Positions 26,796 through 33,862 of a stretch of DNA of 64,000 bases are shown here, piece by piece (the stretch's first letter is position 1; each line of letters opens with the position of its first letter). Made by a program: the position numbers and the translations under genes. The notes beneath the pieces are model-generated. The model was not told the DNA's origin. It searched no databases and worked only from the letters and a program-made list of their open reading frames with translations. The stretch spans positions 847,220 through 911,219 of the forward strand of contig NZ_KK037166.1 in assembly GCF_000568255.1 (NCBI RefSeq). The letters are read 5' to 3'. This DNA comes from Kutzneria sp. 744. Its GTDB lineage: Bacteria > Actinomycetota > Actinomycetes > Mycobacteriales > Pseudonocardiaceae.

Positions 26796-28013
26796 ATGAC
26801 CTCGCTCGCTTCGGCTGGGCCGGCCGGCGCCACCACCCCGGTGCCGCAGCTGCGGATCGTCATGGGGGCCGACACTTATCCGCCCGATGTCAACGGCGCG
26901 GCGAACTTCGCGGCGAGGCTTGCCGCCGGACTGGCCGAGCGTGGTCATGACGTGCACGTGTTGTGCCCGTCGACGACCGGACGATCGGACACTGCGGCCG
27001 TCGGCGATGTGACGGTGCACCGGATCGCGTCCATGCTCACACCGGTGCACCCCACGTTTCGGATATGCAGCCCACCACGGGCATTCCGGGCCGCGCAGGC
27101 CCTAGTGGACGAGCTCGCGCCCGACCTCGTCCACATCCAGGCGCATTTCCTGGTCGGCCGCGGGCTTGCCGCCGCCGCACGTCGATGCCGCATCCCGCTG
27201 GTCGCCACGAACCACTTCATGCCTGAGAACCTGCACGGCTACCTCCATCTGCCGAAAGCCCTGCAACCGCTCGTCTCGAAGCTGGGCTGGTGGGATCTGC
27301 GACGAGTGCTCCGCCACGCCCAGGTCGTGACCGCCCCGACGCCGCGGGCCGTGCAACTGTTGGCGGACCAGGGAATTCCGTGGGCGATCGCAGTGTCGTG
27401 CGGGATCGACCTCAACCGCTTCGCCACCACGACGCCGGCAGCCGGCCGGCGTGTTCCGCACGTGTTGTTCGTCGGCCGGCTGGACGAGGAGAAGCGGGTC
27501 GGGGACCTTCTCCTTGCCGTGCACCGGATCCGCCATGGCGTCCGGGTGCGCGTCGAGATCGTCGGCGACGGGAGGTGTCGCCGCGCCTGGCAGGAACTGG
27601 CCGGCCGTTTGGGCATCGCCGGCGCCGTCACCTTCCACGGCTACGTCGACGAGGAAGCGCTCATCGCGGCGTATCAGCGGGCCGACGTTTTCTGCATGCC
27701 GGGGGTCGCCGAGCTGCAGAGCCTGGCCACGATGGACGCGCTGGCCGCCGGCAAGCCGGTCGTCGCCGCCGACGCGATGGCGCTGCCACATCTGGTGCGA
27801 CCCGGCGAAACCGGTTGGCTCTACCCGCCCGGCGACGTCGCCGCCCTCGCCGACCGACTGCGCTGTCTCCTTGCGGACGGACCGGCCCGAGTCCGGATGG
27901 GAGCCGCCGGCCGCGACCTCATCGCCGAGCACTCGATGGAAAAGACGCTCGACCGCTTCGAAAGCGTCTATCACTGCGTTGCGCCGAGCCAACGAAGCGT
28001 ATCGAGGAGATAA
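26796..28013 (+). CDS. Group 1 (GT4) glycosyltransferase, PimB/MgtA-like
   Basis: 405 residues from the ATG at 26796; a TTG three codons earlier is possible. The N-terminal Rossmann domain starts LRIVMGADTYPPDVNGAANF (about 20-40), with ERGHDVHVLCPS and DLVHIQAHFLVGRG. The C-terminal donor domain has VSCGIDLNRF, VLFVGRLDEEKRVGDLL and the GT4 signature FCMPGVAELQSLATMDALAAGKPVVAADA (GPE-type region replaced by GVAELQ). Relatives transfer mannose or glucuronate from GDP- or UDP-sugars to envelope lipids in actinobacteria. There is no membrane anchor. A perfect BlaI-type operator sits directly before the start, placing the gene in the BlaI regulon 5 kb away. The acceptor cannot be deduced. Confidence 0.88.
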   Translation: MTSLASAGPAGATTPVPQLRIVMGADTYPPDVNGAANFAARLAAGLAERGHDVHVLCPSTTGRSDTAAVGDVTVHRIASMLTPVHPTFRICSPPRAFRAAQALVDELAPDLVHIQAHFLVGRGLAAAARRCRIPLVATNHFMPENLHGYLHLPKALQPLVSKLGWWDLRRVLRHAQVVTAPTPRAVQLLADQGIPWAIAVSCGIDLNRFATTTPAAGRRVPHVLFVGRLDEEKRVGDLLLAVHRIRHGVRVRVEIVGDGRCRRAWQELAGRLGIAGAVTFHGYVDEEALIAAYQRADVFCMPGVAELQSLATMDALAAGKPVVAADAMALPHLVRPGETGWLYPPGDVAALADRLRCLLADGPARVRMGAAGRDLIAEHSMEKTLDRFESVYHCVAPSQRSVSRR

Positions 28014-28114
28014 CGAATGTCAGTGCGGACAACGCTTCTGTGGCAATCGACCGGGGCGTGGTGACAAGGCAGACGCGGACCGACGGGACAAGGTCCGGTT
28101 ACCTGCCAGCAGGT

Positions 28115-28870
28115 TCATGGCCGCCGGCGGCGGAGGTCCAGGCCGGTGACGAGCAGCGCGGCCGCCGACGTGGCCAGGGCGCAGATCAGCATCACGGAAC
28201 CCAGGTCAAAAGATGTACGCAGCGCCAAGGCAAGAGACTGCGCCGCCGCGAAGGCCAACCCGGTCGCGACGAGAAGCAGAGCGATGTGCAGCCGATGCGC
28301 GCTCGGCATGACCACGACGCGACCGGCGCGCGCCACGAGCACGCAGATCCTGATCCCGCCGAAGAAGAGCGTCGCCCAGTAGCAGCCCACGAACAGGACG
28401 CGCGTCACGCCGGCCGGGTGGTCGAATGCGCCGAGATTGGCCAGCAGGCACAGGAAACCGAACGAGAGGGCCGGCGCGGCCAGGGTGCGGATGACGATCG
28501 TGACAAGGCGACCGAGCCCTGAGCGCCGCGGGAGTGGCGTGGCGAGGGCGAACCCGGCCAAGATCGGAACCAGCCAGGCACTGCTCGCGGGCCGGTCAAC
28601 GGTCGCGGACAGCGAGCCGACACCGGCCGCGCGCAACCACAGCGTCAGCACCACGCTGACGGCGACGAGCGCAGTGGCCACAACACGGGACGTTTCCCCC
28701 TCGGTGGTCTCCGGCCAGTCACCGGGGTGCAGCCACAGCCTGCCGGCCCCGATGGCGCTGTTGAGCCATGAGCGCGGGCCGGCGCGGCCGACCTCCTCGG
28801 CGATGGCGCTGCCCCACCGCTCACGAATCGCCGGCGGGTAGAGCCGAACCAACGCCGTCGACACTCTCAT
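28115..28870 (-). CDS. Conserved multi-pass membrane protein of unknown function
   Basis: 251 residues. The N-terminus (MRVSTALVRLYPPAIRERWG) resembles the short cytoplasmic lead of permease-like proteins that are encoded beside PadR regulators in actinobacteria. About five to six hydrophobic segments follow, e.g. VVATALVAVSVVLTLWLRAAG, ALSFGFLCLLANLGAF and LHIALLLVATGLAFAAAQSL. Its ATG overlaps the PadR stop by four bases, so PadR and this protein are a coupled pair. PadR partners of this kind are often membrane proteins of unknown role or transport components. I do not assign a function. Confidence 0.7.
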   Translation of the reverse strand: MRVSTALVRLYPPAIRERWGSAIAEEVGRAGPRSWLNSAIGAGRLWLHPGDWPETTEGETSRVVATALVAVSVVLTLWLRAAGVGSLSATVDRPASSAWLVPILAGFALATPLPRRSGLGRLVTIVIRTLAAPALSFGFLCLLANLGAFDHPAGVTRVLFVGCYWATLFFGGIRICVLVARAGRVVVMPSAHRLHIALLLVATGLAFAAAQSLALALRTSFDLGSVMLICALATSAAALLVTGLDLRRRRP

Positions 28871-29163
28871 GCGAAGCCCAGCGCGCGCAGGCCGGCCTGG
28901 GCGACCCGGGCCATCTGCTCAAGTTCAGCCCGCAGGGTGTTCCGCCCGGCGTCGGTGATGCGAACGGTCCGCCGTTCGTCGGTGTCCGCCGAGTCCGGCT
29001 CGATCAGGCCATGGGATTCGAGACGGGCGAGCGCGCCGTAGAGGCTGCCCGCCCCGAGCCGGCTCCCGGTCAGCGCCTCGATCGCCGTGTTGATGGCGTA
29101 GCCGTGCAGGGGTTCCGCCGCGAGGACGGTCAGTACCAGCATCTGTGCGTCGTTGCCGCGCAT
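28867..29163 (-). CDS. PadR-family transcriptional regulator
   Basis: 98 residues from the ATG at 29163, with AAGGAGG three bases upstream; a longer frame to 29232 reads through the operator. The winged helix is clear: NDAQMLVLTVLAAEPLHGYA, then AGSLYGALARLESHGLIEPD and RRTVRITDAGRNTLRAELE. PadR proteins repress neighbouring membrane or efflux genes and release DNA on binding small molecules. The divergent gap to the hydrolase gene (29164-29230) contains a large inverted repeat with ATAGTACG/CGTACTAT arms, the likely operator for both directions. Confidence 0.9.
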   Translation of the reverse strand: MRGNDAQMLVLTVLAAEPLHGYAINTAIEALTGSRLGAGSLYGALARLESHGLIEPDSADTDERRTVRITDAGRNTLRAELEQMARVAQAGLRALGFA

Positions 29164-29188
29164 GCGCCTCCTTCGTGCCGATCCCAGC

Positions 29189-29223
29189 ATAGTACGTGAC
29201 ACGTAGTACGCGGTGCGTACTAT
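29189..29223. promoter_or_regulatory. Probable PadR operator
   Basis: ATAGTACG (29189-29196) and CGTACTAT (29216-29223) form inverted arms around a nested palindrome ACGTG-A-CACGT (29194-29204). It overlaps the hydrolase start region and lies 26 bases upstream of padR. Confidence 0.7.
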
Positions 29224-29230
29224 GGGCGGC

Positions 29231-30427
29231 ATGAGGCGATGGCTGCGTCACCTGCTCGTGCTGGCACTCACGGTCGTCCTGGCAGCCGGCGGTTATGTCG
29301 CCTACGTCGCCGTCAGGTCGGCCCAACCGGTCACACTGCCCGCACCTACCGGCCCGTATCCCGTCGGCCGAGCCACGGTCCAATGGACCGACAGCGCCCG
29401 CGTCGATCCGCTCGCCCCGCAACCTGGCGCGCCTCGGCGCTTGTCCGCCTGGCTTTGGTACCCCGCAGCGCCCGGCCCCTCCCCCACTCCCGCGGCCTAT
29501 GCACCCGACGCCTGGGCCGGCCTCCACCTGAGCTGGCCGGTCGGACTGGCCGAGACCGGCTTCGACCACGTGCATGCGCACGCGTTCACCGACGCCCCCG
29601 TGGCCGAGGGCCGGTTCCCCATCGCCGTGCTCGAACCCGGCCTGGGGTTCGCCGCGCCGCAGTACACCGCTCTCGCGGAAAGCCTTGCCAGCAACGGATA
29701 TCTCGTCGTCGGTGTCACGCCCACCTACAGCGCGAACCTGACCGTTCTGGGCGGCGAACCCGTGTCCACGACCGAGGCCGGCAATCCGAAGGCGTTCGAC
29801 GGAGCCGATGAGCACGCGGGCCAGGCCCAGGCCGCGGGCGACCGACTGATCGAGGTGTGGGCGGCCGACGACCGATTCGCGGCGGTCCAGGCCGACGCCG
29901 GCCGCTTCGCCGGACACGTCGACGCCACGAAAGTCGTTTACCTCGGCCATTCCTTCGGGGGTGCCGCCGCGCTTGAGGCCTGCCGGACGGACCAGCACTG
30001 CGTCGGGGCCGCCGACCTCGACGGCACGCAGTACGGCCCGGTCGTCCACACCGGACTGATCAAGCCAATGCTCCTCGTGGCCAGCGAGAACTCCTGCATC
30101 ACCGGAACCTGCCAACCCACGACCGCATCGGACCGGTCCAGCCTCGACACCGCCCGAACCTTGGTGGCCGCCAGCAGCGGACCGACGTGGTGCTACCAGC
30201 TCAACGGCGCCGAACACTTCAACTTCAGCGACTACGGCGCCTACTACATCGCCGCTCCGGTCCGATCACAACTCGCGCTCGGTGCCATCGACGGCGACGA
30301 CGCGCTGGCCATCACGAACGCCTACCTGGCCGCGTTCGTCCGGCAAGTGACCAGCGGACACCCCGAACCCCTGCTTGCCGGTCGGACGACGCCGTACCCA
30401 CAGGTGGTCGTCCAGCACACGCCATGA
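29231..30427 (+). CDS. Secreted or membrane-anchored alpha/beta hydrolase (PAF-acetylhydrolase-like)
   Basis: 398 residues from the ATG at 29231; ATG 29222 and GTG 29213 are in frame but overlap the operator. One N-terminal hydrophobic segment (LRHLLVLALTVVLAAGGYVA) acts as signal anchor. The nucleophile elbow is VVYLGHSFGGAAALEACRTD (Ser about residue 245), then VGAADLDGTQYG and a His near CYQLNGAEHFNFSDYG. The arrangement GHSFGG with a downstream LDG is typical of the platelet-activating-factor acetylhydrolase / plasma lipase group. The substrate is unknown. It is divergent from padR and probably repressed by it. It converges on the M56 protease gene with a 7-base gap. Confidence 0.82.
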   Translation: MRRWLRHLLVLALTVVLAAGGYVAYVAVRSAQPVTLPAPTGPYPVGRATVQWTDSARVDPLAPQPGAPRRLSAWLWYPAAPGPSPTPAAYAPDAWAGLHLSWPVGLAETGFDHVHAHAFTDAPVAEGRFPIAVLEPGLGFAAPQYTALAESLASNGYLVVGVTPTYSANLTVLGGEPVSTTEAGNPKAFDGADEHAGQAQAAGDRLIEVWAADDRFAAVQADAGRFAGHVDATKVVYLGHSFGGAAALEACRTDQHCVGAADLDGTQYGPVVHTGLIKPMLLVASENSCITGTCQPTTASDRSSLDTARTLVAASSGPTWCYQLNGAEHFNFSDYGAYYIAAPVRSQLALGAIDGDDALAITNAYLAAFVRQVTSGHPEPLLAGRTTPYPQVVVQHTP

Positions 30428-30434
30428 CGCCAGG

Positions 30435-31343
30435 TCAACGTTCCTGGACGGTCCCGACGCCATCGAAAAGGGCATCTCCGGTCCGCTCGACGGCGACCGT
30501 CGTCACGGCGCTGCACATCAACAGCACCACCAGCACGGCGGCCAGCCACGGTCGGCGGCCGGGGCTCGGCGCGAGCAGCGCCCGAACCCGTCGAGGCACC
30601 TGGCCGCCAGTGGCGGCCGGGATCACCGCGGGGTTGCCGGCGTCGTGGCGGAGCAGAGCGACGCGGGCGATCGTCCGCGCGACAAGTTCGCGATTCCCGA
30701 CCTCACGCGCGGCGTGTTCGTCGGCCCAGCGCTCGACGGCGTGCCGCACGACGCCAGTGGTCGGGCGCAGCAACGGGTTGACCGCCTCGGCGAGATCGGC
30801 CAGCAGGAGCCACCACGTGTGCCCGAGCCGCAGGTGCGCCCACTCATGGGCAACCACCACCCGCTGCTCGGCGGGAGACAGCGCCTCGGTCAACGCCGAG
30901 GTGACGACGATCCGGCCGCCCGGCGAAGGCGTCGCGAAGGCGTCAGGGCGATCGCTGTCCACCACGATCACCAGGGCCGGCGCCCCTCGATGAGCACGCC
31001 GCACCTCGACGAGCGCGCGTCCACGTCCGACCGCCCGGATCAGCAGCCGCAGGCCGGCCGCCAGAAGCAACGCCAACCCGCCGACGGCGATGAACTCGGG
31101 TATCGGGCTGGAGGCGTCCAACTCGGCCGCCGACCAGTCGGCCATGGAGGCGATCAGCGGCACCTGCCCGAGCCAGGTCAGCGCGAGCACCGCGAGGACG
31201 AGCCCGGTCGACCCGGCGACGATCACGCTGCCTACGGTCAGCACGACGGTGGCAGCCGCCGGTGGCAGCCGGTCACCCAGCCTCGGGCCGAAGGCCACGA
31301 ACAGCAGCATCGCCGCGAGCGCGGCCACGACAGACGTGGTCAT
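30435..31343 (-). CDS. blaR: M56-family membrane metalloprotease (BlaR1-like)
   Basis: 302 residues. Four hydrophobic segments: LAAMLLFVAFGPRLG, TVVLTVGSVIVAGSTGLVLA, IAVGGLALLLAAGLRLLIRA and the C-terminal LAAVLVVLLMCSAVTTVAVE. The zinc protease motif HEWAHLRLGH (about residue 185) and RWADEHAAREVG follow the M56 pattern. It lacks the extracellular penicillin-binding sensor domain of classical BlaR1, as is usual in actinobacterial partners. Its ATG overlaps the blaI stop (ATGA). Known function of the pair: on envelope damage the protease inactivates the BlaI repressor. Inference: it signals to the operators found at 26763, 31699, 31728 and 33497. The sensed signal is unknown. Confidence 0.88.
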   Translation of the reverse strand: MTTSVVAALAAMLLFVAFGPRLGDRLPPAAATVVLTVGSVIVAGSTGLVLAVLALTWLGQVPLIASMADWSAAELDASSPIPEFIAVGGLALLLAAGLRLLIRAVGRGRALVEVRRAHRGAPALVIVVDSDRPDAFATPSPGGRIVVTSALTEALSPAEQRVVVAHEWAHLRLGHTWWLLLADLAEAVNPLLRPTTGVVRHAVERWADEHAAREVGNRELVARTIARVALLRHDAGNPAVIPAATGGQVPRRVRALLAPSPGRRPWLAAVLVVLLMCSAVTTVAVERTGDALFDGVGTVQER

Positions 31344-31687
31344 TGGCTCAGCAACCCGCGCAGCAGGTGCTCGTCCTCGGGCTGAAGGCCGTGGACGAAC
31401 CGGGTCAGCACGGCTTCCCGATCGGCTTCGTCGTCGAGCATCAGCGCCATCCGGCGGGCCGCCAGCTCGGCCGCGTCGTACGGCGCGGTGTAGGCGTAGC
31501 CGCGGCCGAGCGTCTCGCGAGCGACCTCGCCCTTCTCGAAAAGCCGCGACAGCACGGTCAACACCGTGGTGTACGCCAGGTCGCCGCCGAGGGCGTCCCG
31601 CACCTGCCCCGGAGTCAGCGGTTGCGACGCGGCCGTCAGCACGGCGCGCACCTCTCGCTCCAGGCTGCCCTTGGTTCGACGCGGCAT
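31340..31687 (-). CDS. blaI: BlaI/MecI-family repressor
   Basis: 115 residues. The winged-helix domain (RRTKGSLEREVRAVLTAASQ, then LTPGQVRDALGGDLAYTTVL, VLSRLFEKGEVARETLGRGY) and the C-terminal dimerisation region (RFVHGLQPEDEHLLRGLLSQ) are those of BlaI/MecI/CopY proteins. The CTACTCCACTGTAGTAG and TACTACACGACTGTAGTA sites lie 12 and 41 bases upstream, so it represses itself. It is coupled to the M56 protease gene. The same operators occur before a small membrane protein plus DedA, before uppP, and before a glycosyltransferase, giving a regulon seen directly in this window. Confidence 0.92.
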   Translation of the reverse strand: MPRRTKGSLEREVRAVLTAASQPLTPGQVRDALGGDLAYTTVLTVLSRLFEKGEVARETLGRGYAYTAPYDAAELAARRMALMLDDEADREAVLTRFVHGLQPEDEHLLRGLLSQ

Positions 31688-31698
31688 GGATCCACCTC

Positions 31699-31715
31699 CT
31701 ACTCCACTGTAGTAG
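31699..31715. promoter_or_regulatory. BlaI operator, proximal site
   Basis: CTACTCCACTGTAGTAG: outer arms CTACT/AGTAG pair perfectly with one inner mismatch. It lies 12 bases upstream of the blaI start codon, where binding would block the promoter or translation start. Confidence 0.75.
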
Positions 31716-31727
31716 ATTGGCGGCAGT

Positions 31728-31745
31728 TACTACACGACTGTAGTA
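31728..31745. promoter_or_regulatory. BlaI operator, distal site in the divergent promoter
   Basis: TACTACA-CGAC-TGTAGTA: perfect 7-base arms. It lies between blaI and the divergent small membrane gene at 31766, so it can control both directions. Confidence 0.85.
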
Positions 31746-31765
31746 GCTGACGGGAGGATCACCCC

Positions 31766-31921
31766 TTGATCTGGCTGGCCATCGCCTTGACGGCTGCACT
31801 GGCCGCGCGTTCCGCCGGGGCTCGGCCGACGCGGTCGACGTGGTTCGCGATGATCGCCAGCACCCTCGGCATCGGCCTGTTCGCCCGTGAACACACCCGT
31901 CCACAGTGGAGTCAACCGTGA
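31766..31921 (+). CDS. Small membrane protein upstream of dedA
   Basis: 51 residues, too short for ordinary gene calling. The start is TTG 31766 with GGGAGG eight bases upstream. The sequence begins MIWLAIALTAALAARSAGAR, then RSTWFAMIASTLGIGLFARE and ends HTRPQWSQP. Two short hydrophobic segments suggest a membrane hairpin. The TGA stop overlaps the GTG start of dedA (GTGA), the usual sign of translational coupling. A BlaI operator lies 20 bases before the start. I do not recognise a family. The ribosome-binding site, overlap and coherent hydrophobicity support a real gene. Confidence 0.6.
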   Translation: MIWLAIALTAALAARSAGARPTRSTWFAMIASTLGIGLFAREHTRPQWSQP

Positions 31922-32532
31922 GTCTGGCCTTCCTGTCCGCGTCGTTCTGGCTGAGCAGCCTCGGCGTGCTCGGCGTCCTGATCGTCACCTTCGCCGAGAC
32001 CGGGCTACTGATCGGCTTCTTCCTGCCCGGCGACTCGCTGCTGTTCACCGCCGGCGTGCTGTGCGCGACCAGCGGCGCCACGCATCTGTCCCTGCCGCTG
32101 GTGCTGCTGGCCGCGGCCGTCGGCGCGCTCGCCGGGGCCCAGGTCGGCTTCGAGATCGGCCGACGCGGCGGCCGGGCGTTGCTCGCCCGCAGCCACAACA
32201 CCCACCTCGCCAAGGGAATCGCCCGCGCGGAGGAGATGTTCGAGCGGTACGGCCACGGCAAGGCCATCGTGCTCGCTCGCTTCATCCCGATCGTCCGCAC
32301 CGTGCTCAACCCGGTCGCCGGCGTCCTGTCCATTCCCACCAAGGTCTTCACGCTCTGGCAGGTCGTCGGCGGTCTCGTGTGGACGATCGGCGTCACGCTC
32401 GCCGGCTACGCCCTCGGCACCAGCATCCCCGGCATCGACCAGTACCTGTTGCCGATCATCGCCTTGGTCGTCATCGTGTCCCTGATCCCCGTCGGCCTCG
32501 AACTGCGGCGGGCCCGCCGACGTCAGGGCTGA
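31918..32532 (+). CDS. DedA-family membrane protein (undecaprenyl phosphate transport family)
   Basis: 204 residues from the GTG at 31918 that overlaps the preceding stop; a GTG at 31906 is also in frame. DedA signatures are present: VTFAETGLLIGFFLPGDSLLF near the N-terminus, then GYGK-type FERYGHGKAIVLARFIPIVR and TVLNPVAGVLSIPTKVF. About five membrane segments end in LLPIIALVVIVSLIPVGLEL with an Arg-rich tail. DedA proteins such as UptA are reported to move undecaprenyl phosphate back across the membrane. It is cotranscribed with the small membrane gene under a BlaI operator, and its 3' end overlaps the convergent uppP gene by ten bases. This supports a shared role in carrier lipid recycling. 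Confidence 0.88.
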   Translation: MSLAFLSASFWLSSLGVLGVLIVTFAETGLLIGFFLPGDSLLFTAGVLCATSGATHLSLPLVLLAAAVGALAGAQVGFEIGRRGGRALLARSHNTHLAKGIARAEEMFERYGHGKAIVLARFIPIVRTVLNPVAGVLSIPTKVFTLWQVVGGLVWTIGVTLAGYALGTSIPGIDQYLLPIIALVVIVSLIPVGLELRRARRRQG

Positions 32533-33470
32533 ACGAGCGCGAAGTAGCCGAGGCAGCCCAGGCCGGCGAGCACGCAGTAGATCGCGAACGGCGTGAGGGT
32601 GCGGGTTTCGAAGTAGCGCACGAGGAATCGCACCGAGATGTAGGCGGCGACGCCAGCGATGACACTGCCGACGATCGTGGGGCCGATCGCGTCGTGCATC
32701 TCGGGGCGGGCCAGCTCGGGCAGCTTGAGCAGGCCGGCGCCGGCGATGGCCGGCGTGGCCAGCAGGAACGCGAAGCGGGCGGCGTCGTCGTGGCGGAGCC
32801 CACGCAGCAGGCCGCCGGCGATGGTGGCGCCGGAGCGGCTGATCCCGGGCAACAGGGCCAGGATCTGGCTGGCGCCGACGCCCACCGCTTCCCACACGCC
32901 AAGCTTCGACAGGCGGACGTCGCTCGCGACCTCGCTGGGCACAGTGGCCATCGCCTCGGTCGGCGCCGCGGACATGACCATCGTCGCCTCCGGGTCTCGC
33001 GCCGCGCGGCGCTGGCGACGGTAGAGCCGTTCGACGGCGAAGAGAATGACGCCGTTGAGCAGGAGGAACGCCGCCGCCGGCACTGGTTTGCCCAGGTGCT
33101 CGCGCATGAATTTGTCCAGCACCAGGCCGCCGATGCCGACCGGGATGGTGCCGGCGACGAGCAGCCAGGCCAGGCGCTGGTCGGGCGTGGCGATCCGGCG
33201 GTCCCGAACGGAGGTCAGCAGTCCGCCGACGATGCGGACCCAGTCGCGCCAGAAGAAGATCACCAGCGCCGCGGCGGTGGCCACGTGCATGGCGACCAGC
33301 GTGTCGAGGTAGGCCGAGCCCTGCGTGGACATGTCCAGGTCGGTGGCCCAGTGGCCGCCGATCAGGGCCGGCAGCAGCACGGAGTGGCCCAGGCTGGAGA
33401 CCGGGAAGAGCTCGCTGACGCCCTGGAGCAGGCCGACGACGGCCATCTCCAGGTAGCTCGGTGCGGACAT
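32523..33470 (-). CDS. uppP: Undecaprenyl-diphosphate phosphatase
   Basis: 315 residues from the ATG at 33470, preceded by AAGGCGAGG; an ATG at 33494 lies inside the operator and is unlikely. BacA/UppP motifs are intact: LLQGVSELFPVSSLGHSVLL (about 12-31) and the second signature LLPGISRSGATIAGGLLRGL. About eight membrane segments follow. A cytoplasmic insertion (RRQRRAARDPEATMVMSAAP, about 150-200) is longer than usual. The enzyme turns C55-PP into C55-P, regenerating the lipid carrier for wall synthesis, and confers bacitracin resistance when abundant. A perfect BlaI-type operator at 33497-33516 controls it. Confidence 0.93.
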   Translation of the reverse strand: MSAPSYLEMAVVGLLQGVSELFPVSSLGHSVLLPALIGGHWATDLDMSTQGSAYLDTLVAMHVATAAALVIFFWRDWVRIVGGLLTSVRDRRIATPDQRLAWLLVAGTIPVGIGGLVLDKFMREHLGKPVPAAAFLLLNGVILFAVERLYRRQRRAARDPEATMVMSAAPTEAMATVPSEVASDVRLSKLGVWEAVGVGASQILALLPGISRSGATIAGGLLRGLRHDDAARFAFLLATPAIAGAGLLKLPELARPEMHDAIGPTIVGSVIAGVAAYISVRFLVRYFETRTLTPFAIYCVLAGLGCLGYFALVQP

Positions 33471-33496
33471 TGTCCTCGCCTTCGTTCGAGACATGA

Positions 33497-33516
33497 CTAC
33501 TACATCACTGTAGTAG
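33497..33516. promoter_or_regulatory. BlaI-type operator ahead of uppP
   Basis: CTACTACA-TCAC-TGTAGTAG: perfect 8-base arms, 27 bases upstream of the uppP start and 73 bases upstream of the divergent small gene at 33589. Confidence 0.87.
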
Positions 33517-33588
33517 ATCGCGTCCGACGGCATCCGCGTTAGCCCCTTTGCCGCGTGTAACGCGCGCCCCGACGGGCACCCAGGCGAG

Positions 33589-33735
33589 ATGAATGCCCTC
33601 CTCGTCCAAGCTGCCAGCGTCGCCGGCCAGGAGCCGAGCGACTCGTTCCTCGCGGTCATGTACGCGCTGCTGTTCGTCGGCGTGGGCTGCGGCGTCATCG
33701 CGTACATGGCGATACGGCACGCCTGGAGGCGCTAG
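33589..33735 (+). CDS. Small single-pass membrane protein
   Basis: 48 residues from the ATG at 33589 with AGGCGAG just upstream. The sequence MNALLVQAASVAGQEPSDSF is followed by one clear membrane segment (LAVMYALLFVGVGCGVIAYM) and a basic end (IRHAWRR), so the C-terminus is likely cytoplasmic. It diverges from uppP, and the only regulatory element in the gap is the BlaI operator, which could act on both. I recognise no family. No other gene fits this stretch. Confidence 0.55.
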   Translation: MNALLVQAASVAGQEPSDSFLAVMYALLFVGVGCGVIAYMAIRHAWRR

Positions 33736-33862
33736 ACGCCGGTACGGACCTCGATCTCCGCTGTGGCCAGGGTTCCGCCGATCGGGTTCATCCTTCCGTG
33801 TCGTAACCCCGCGGATACCGCCCGCGATCAGTCCCGACGGCACCCGTTGGAAGGAGAGGTCC

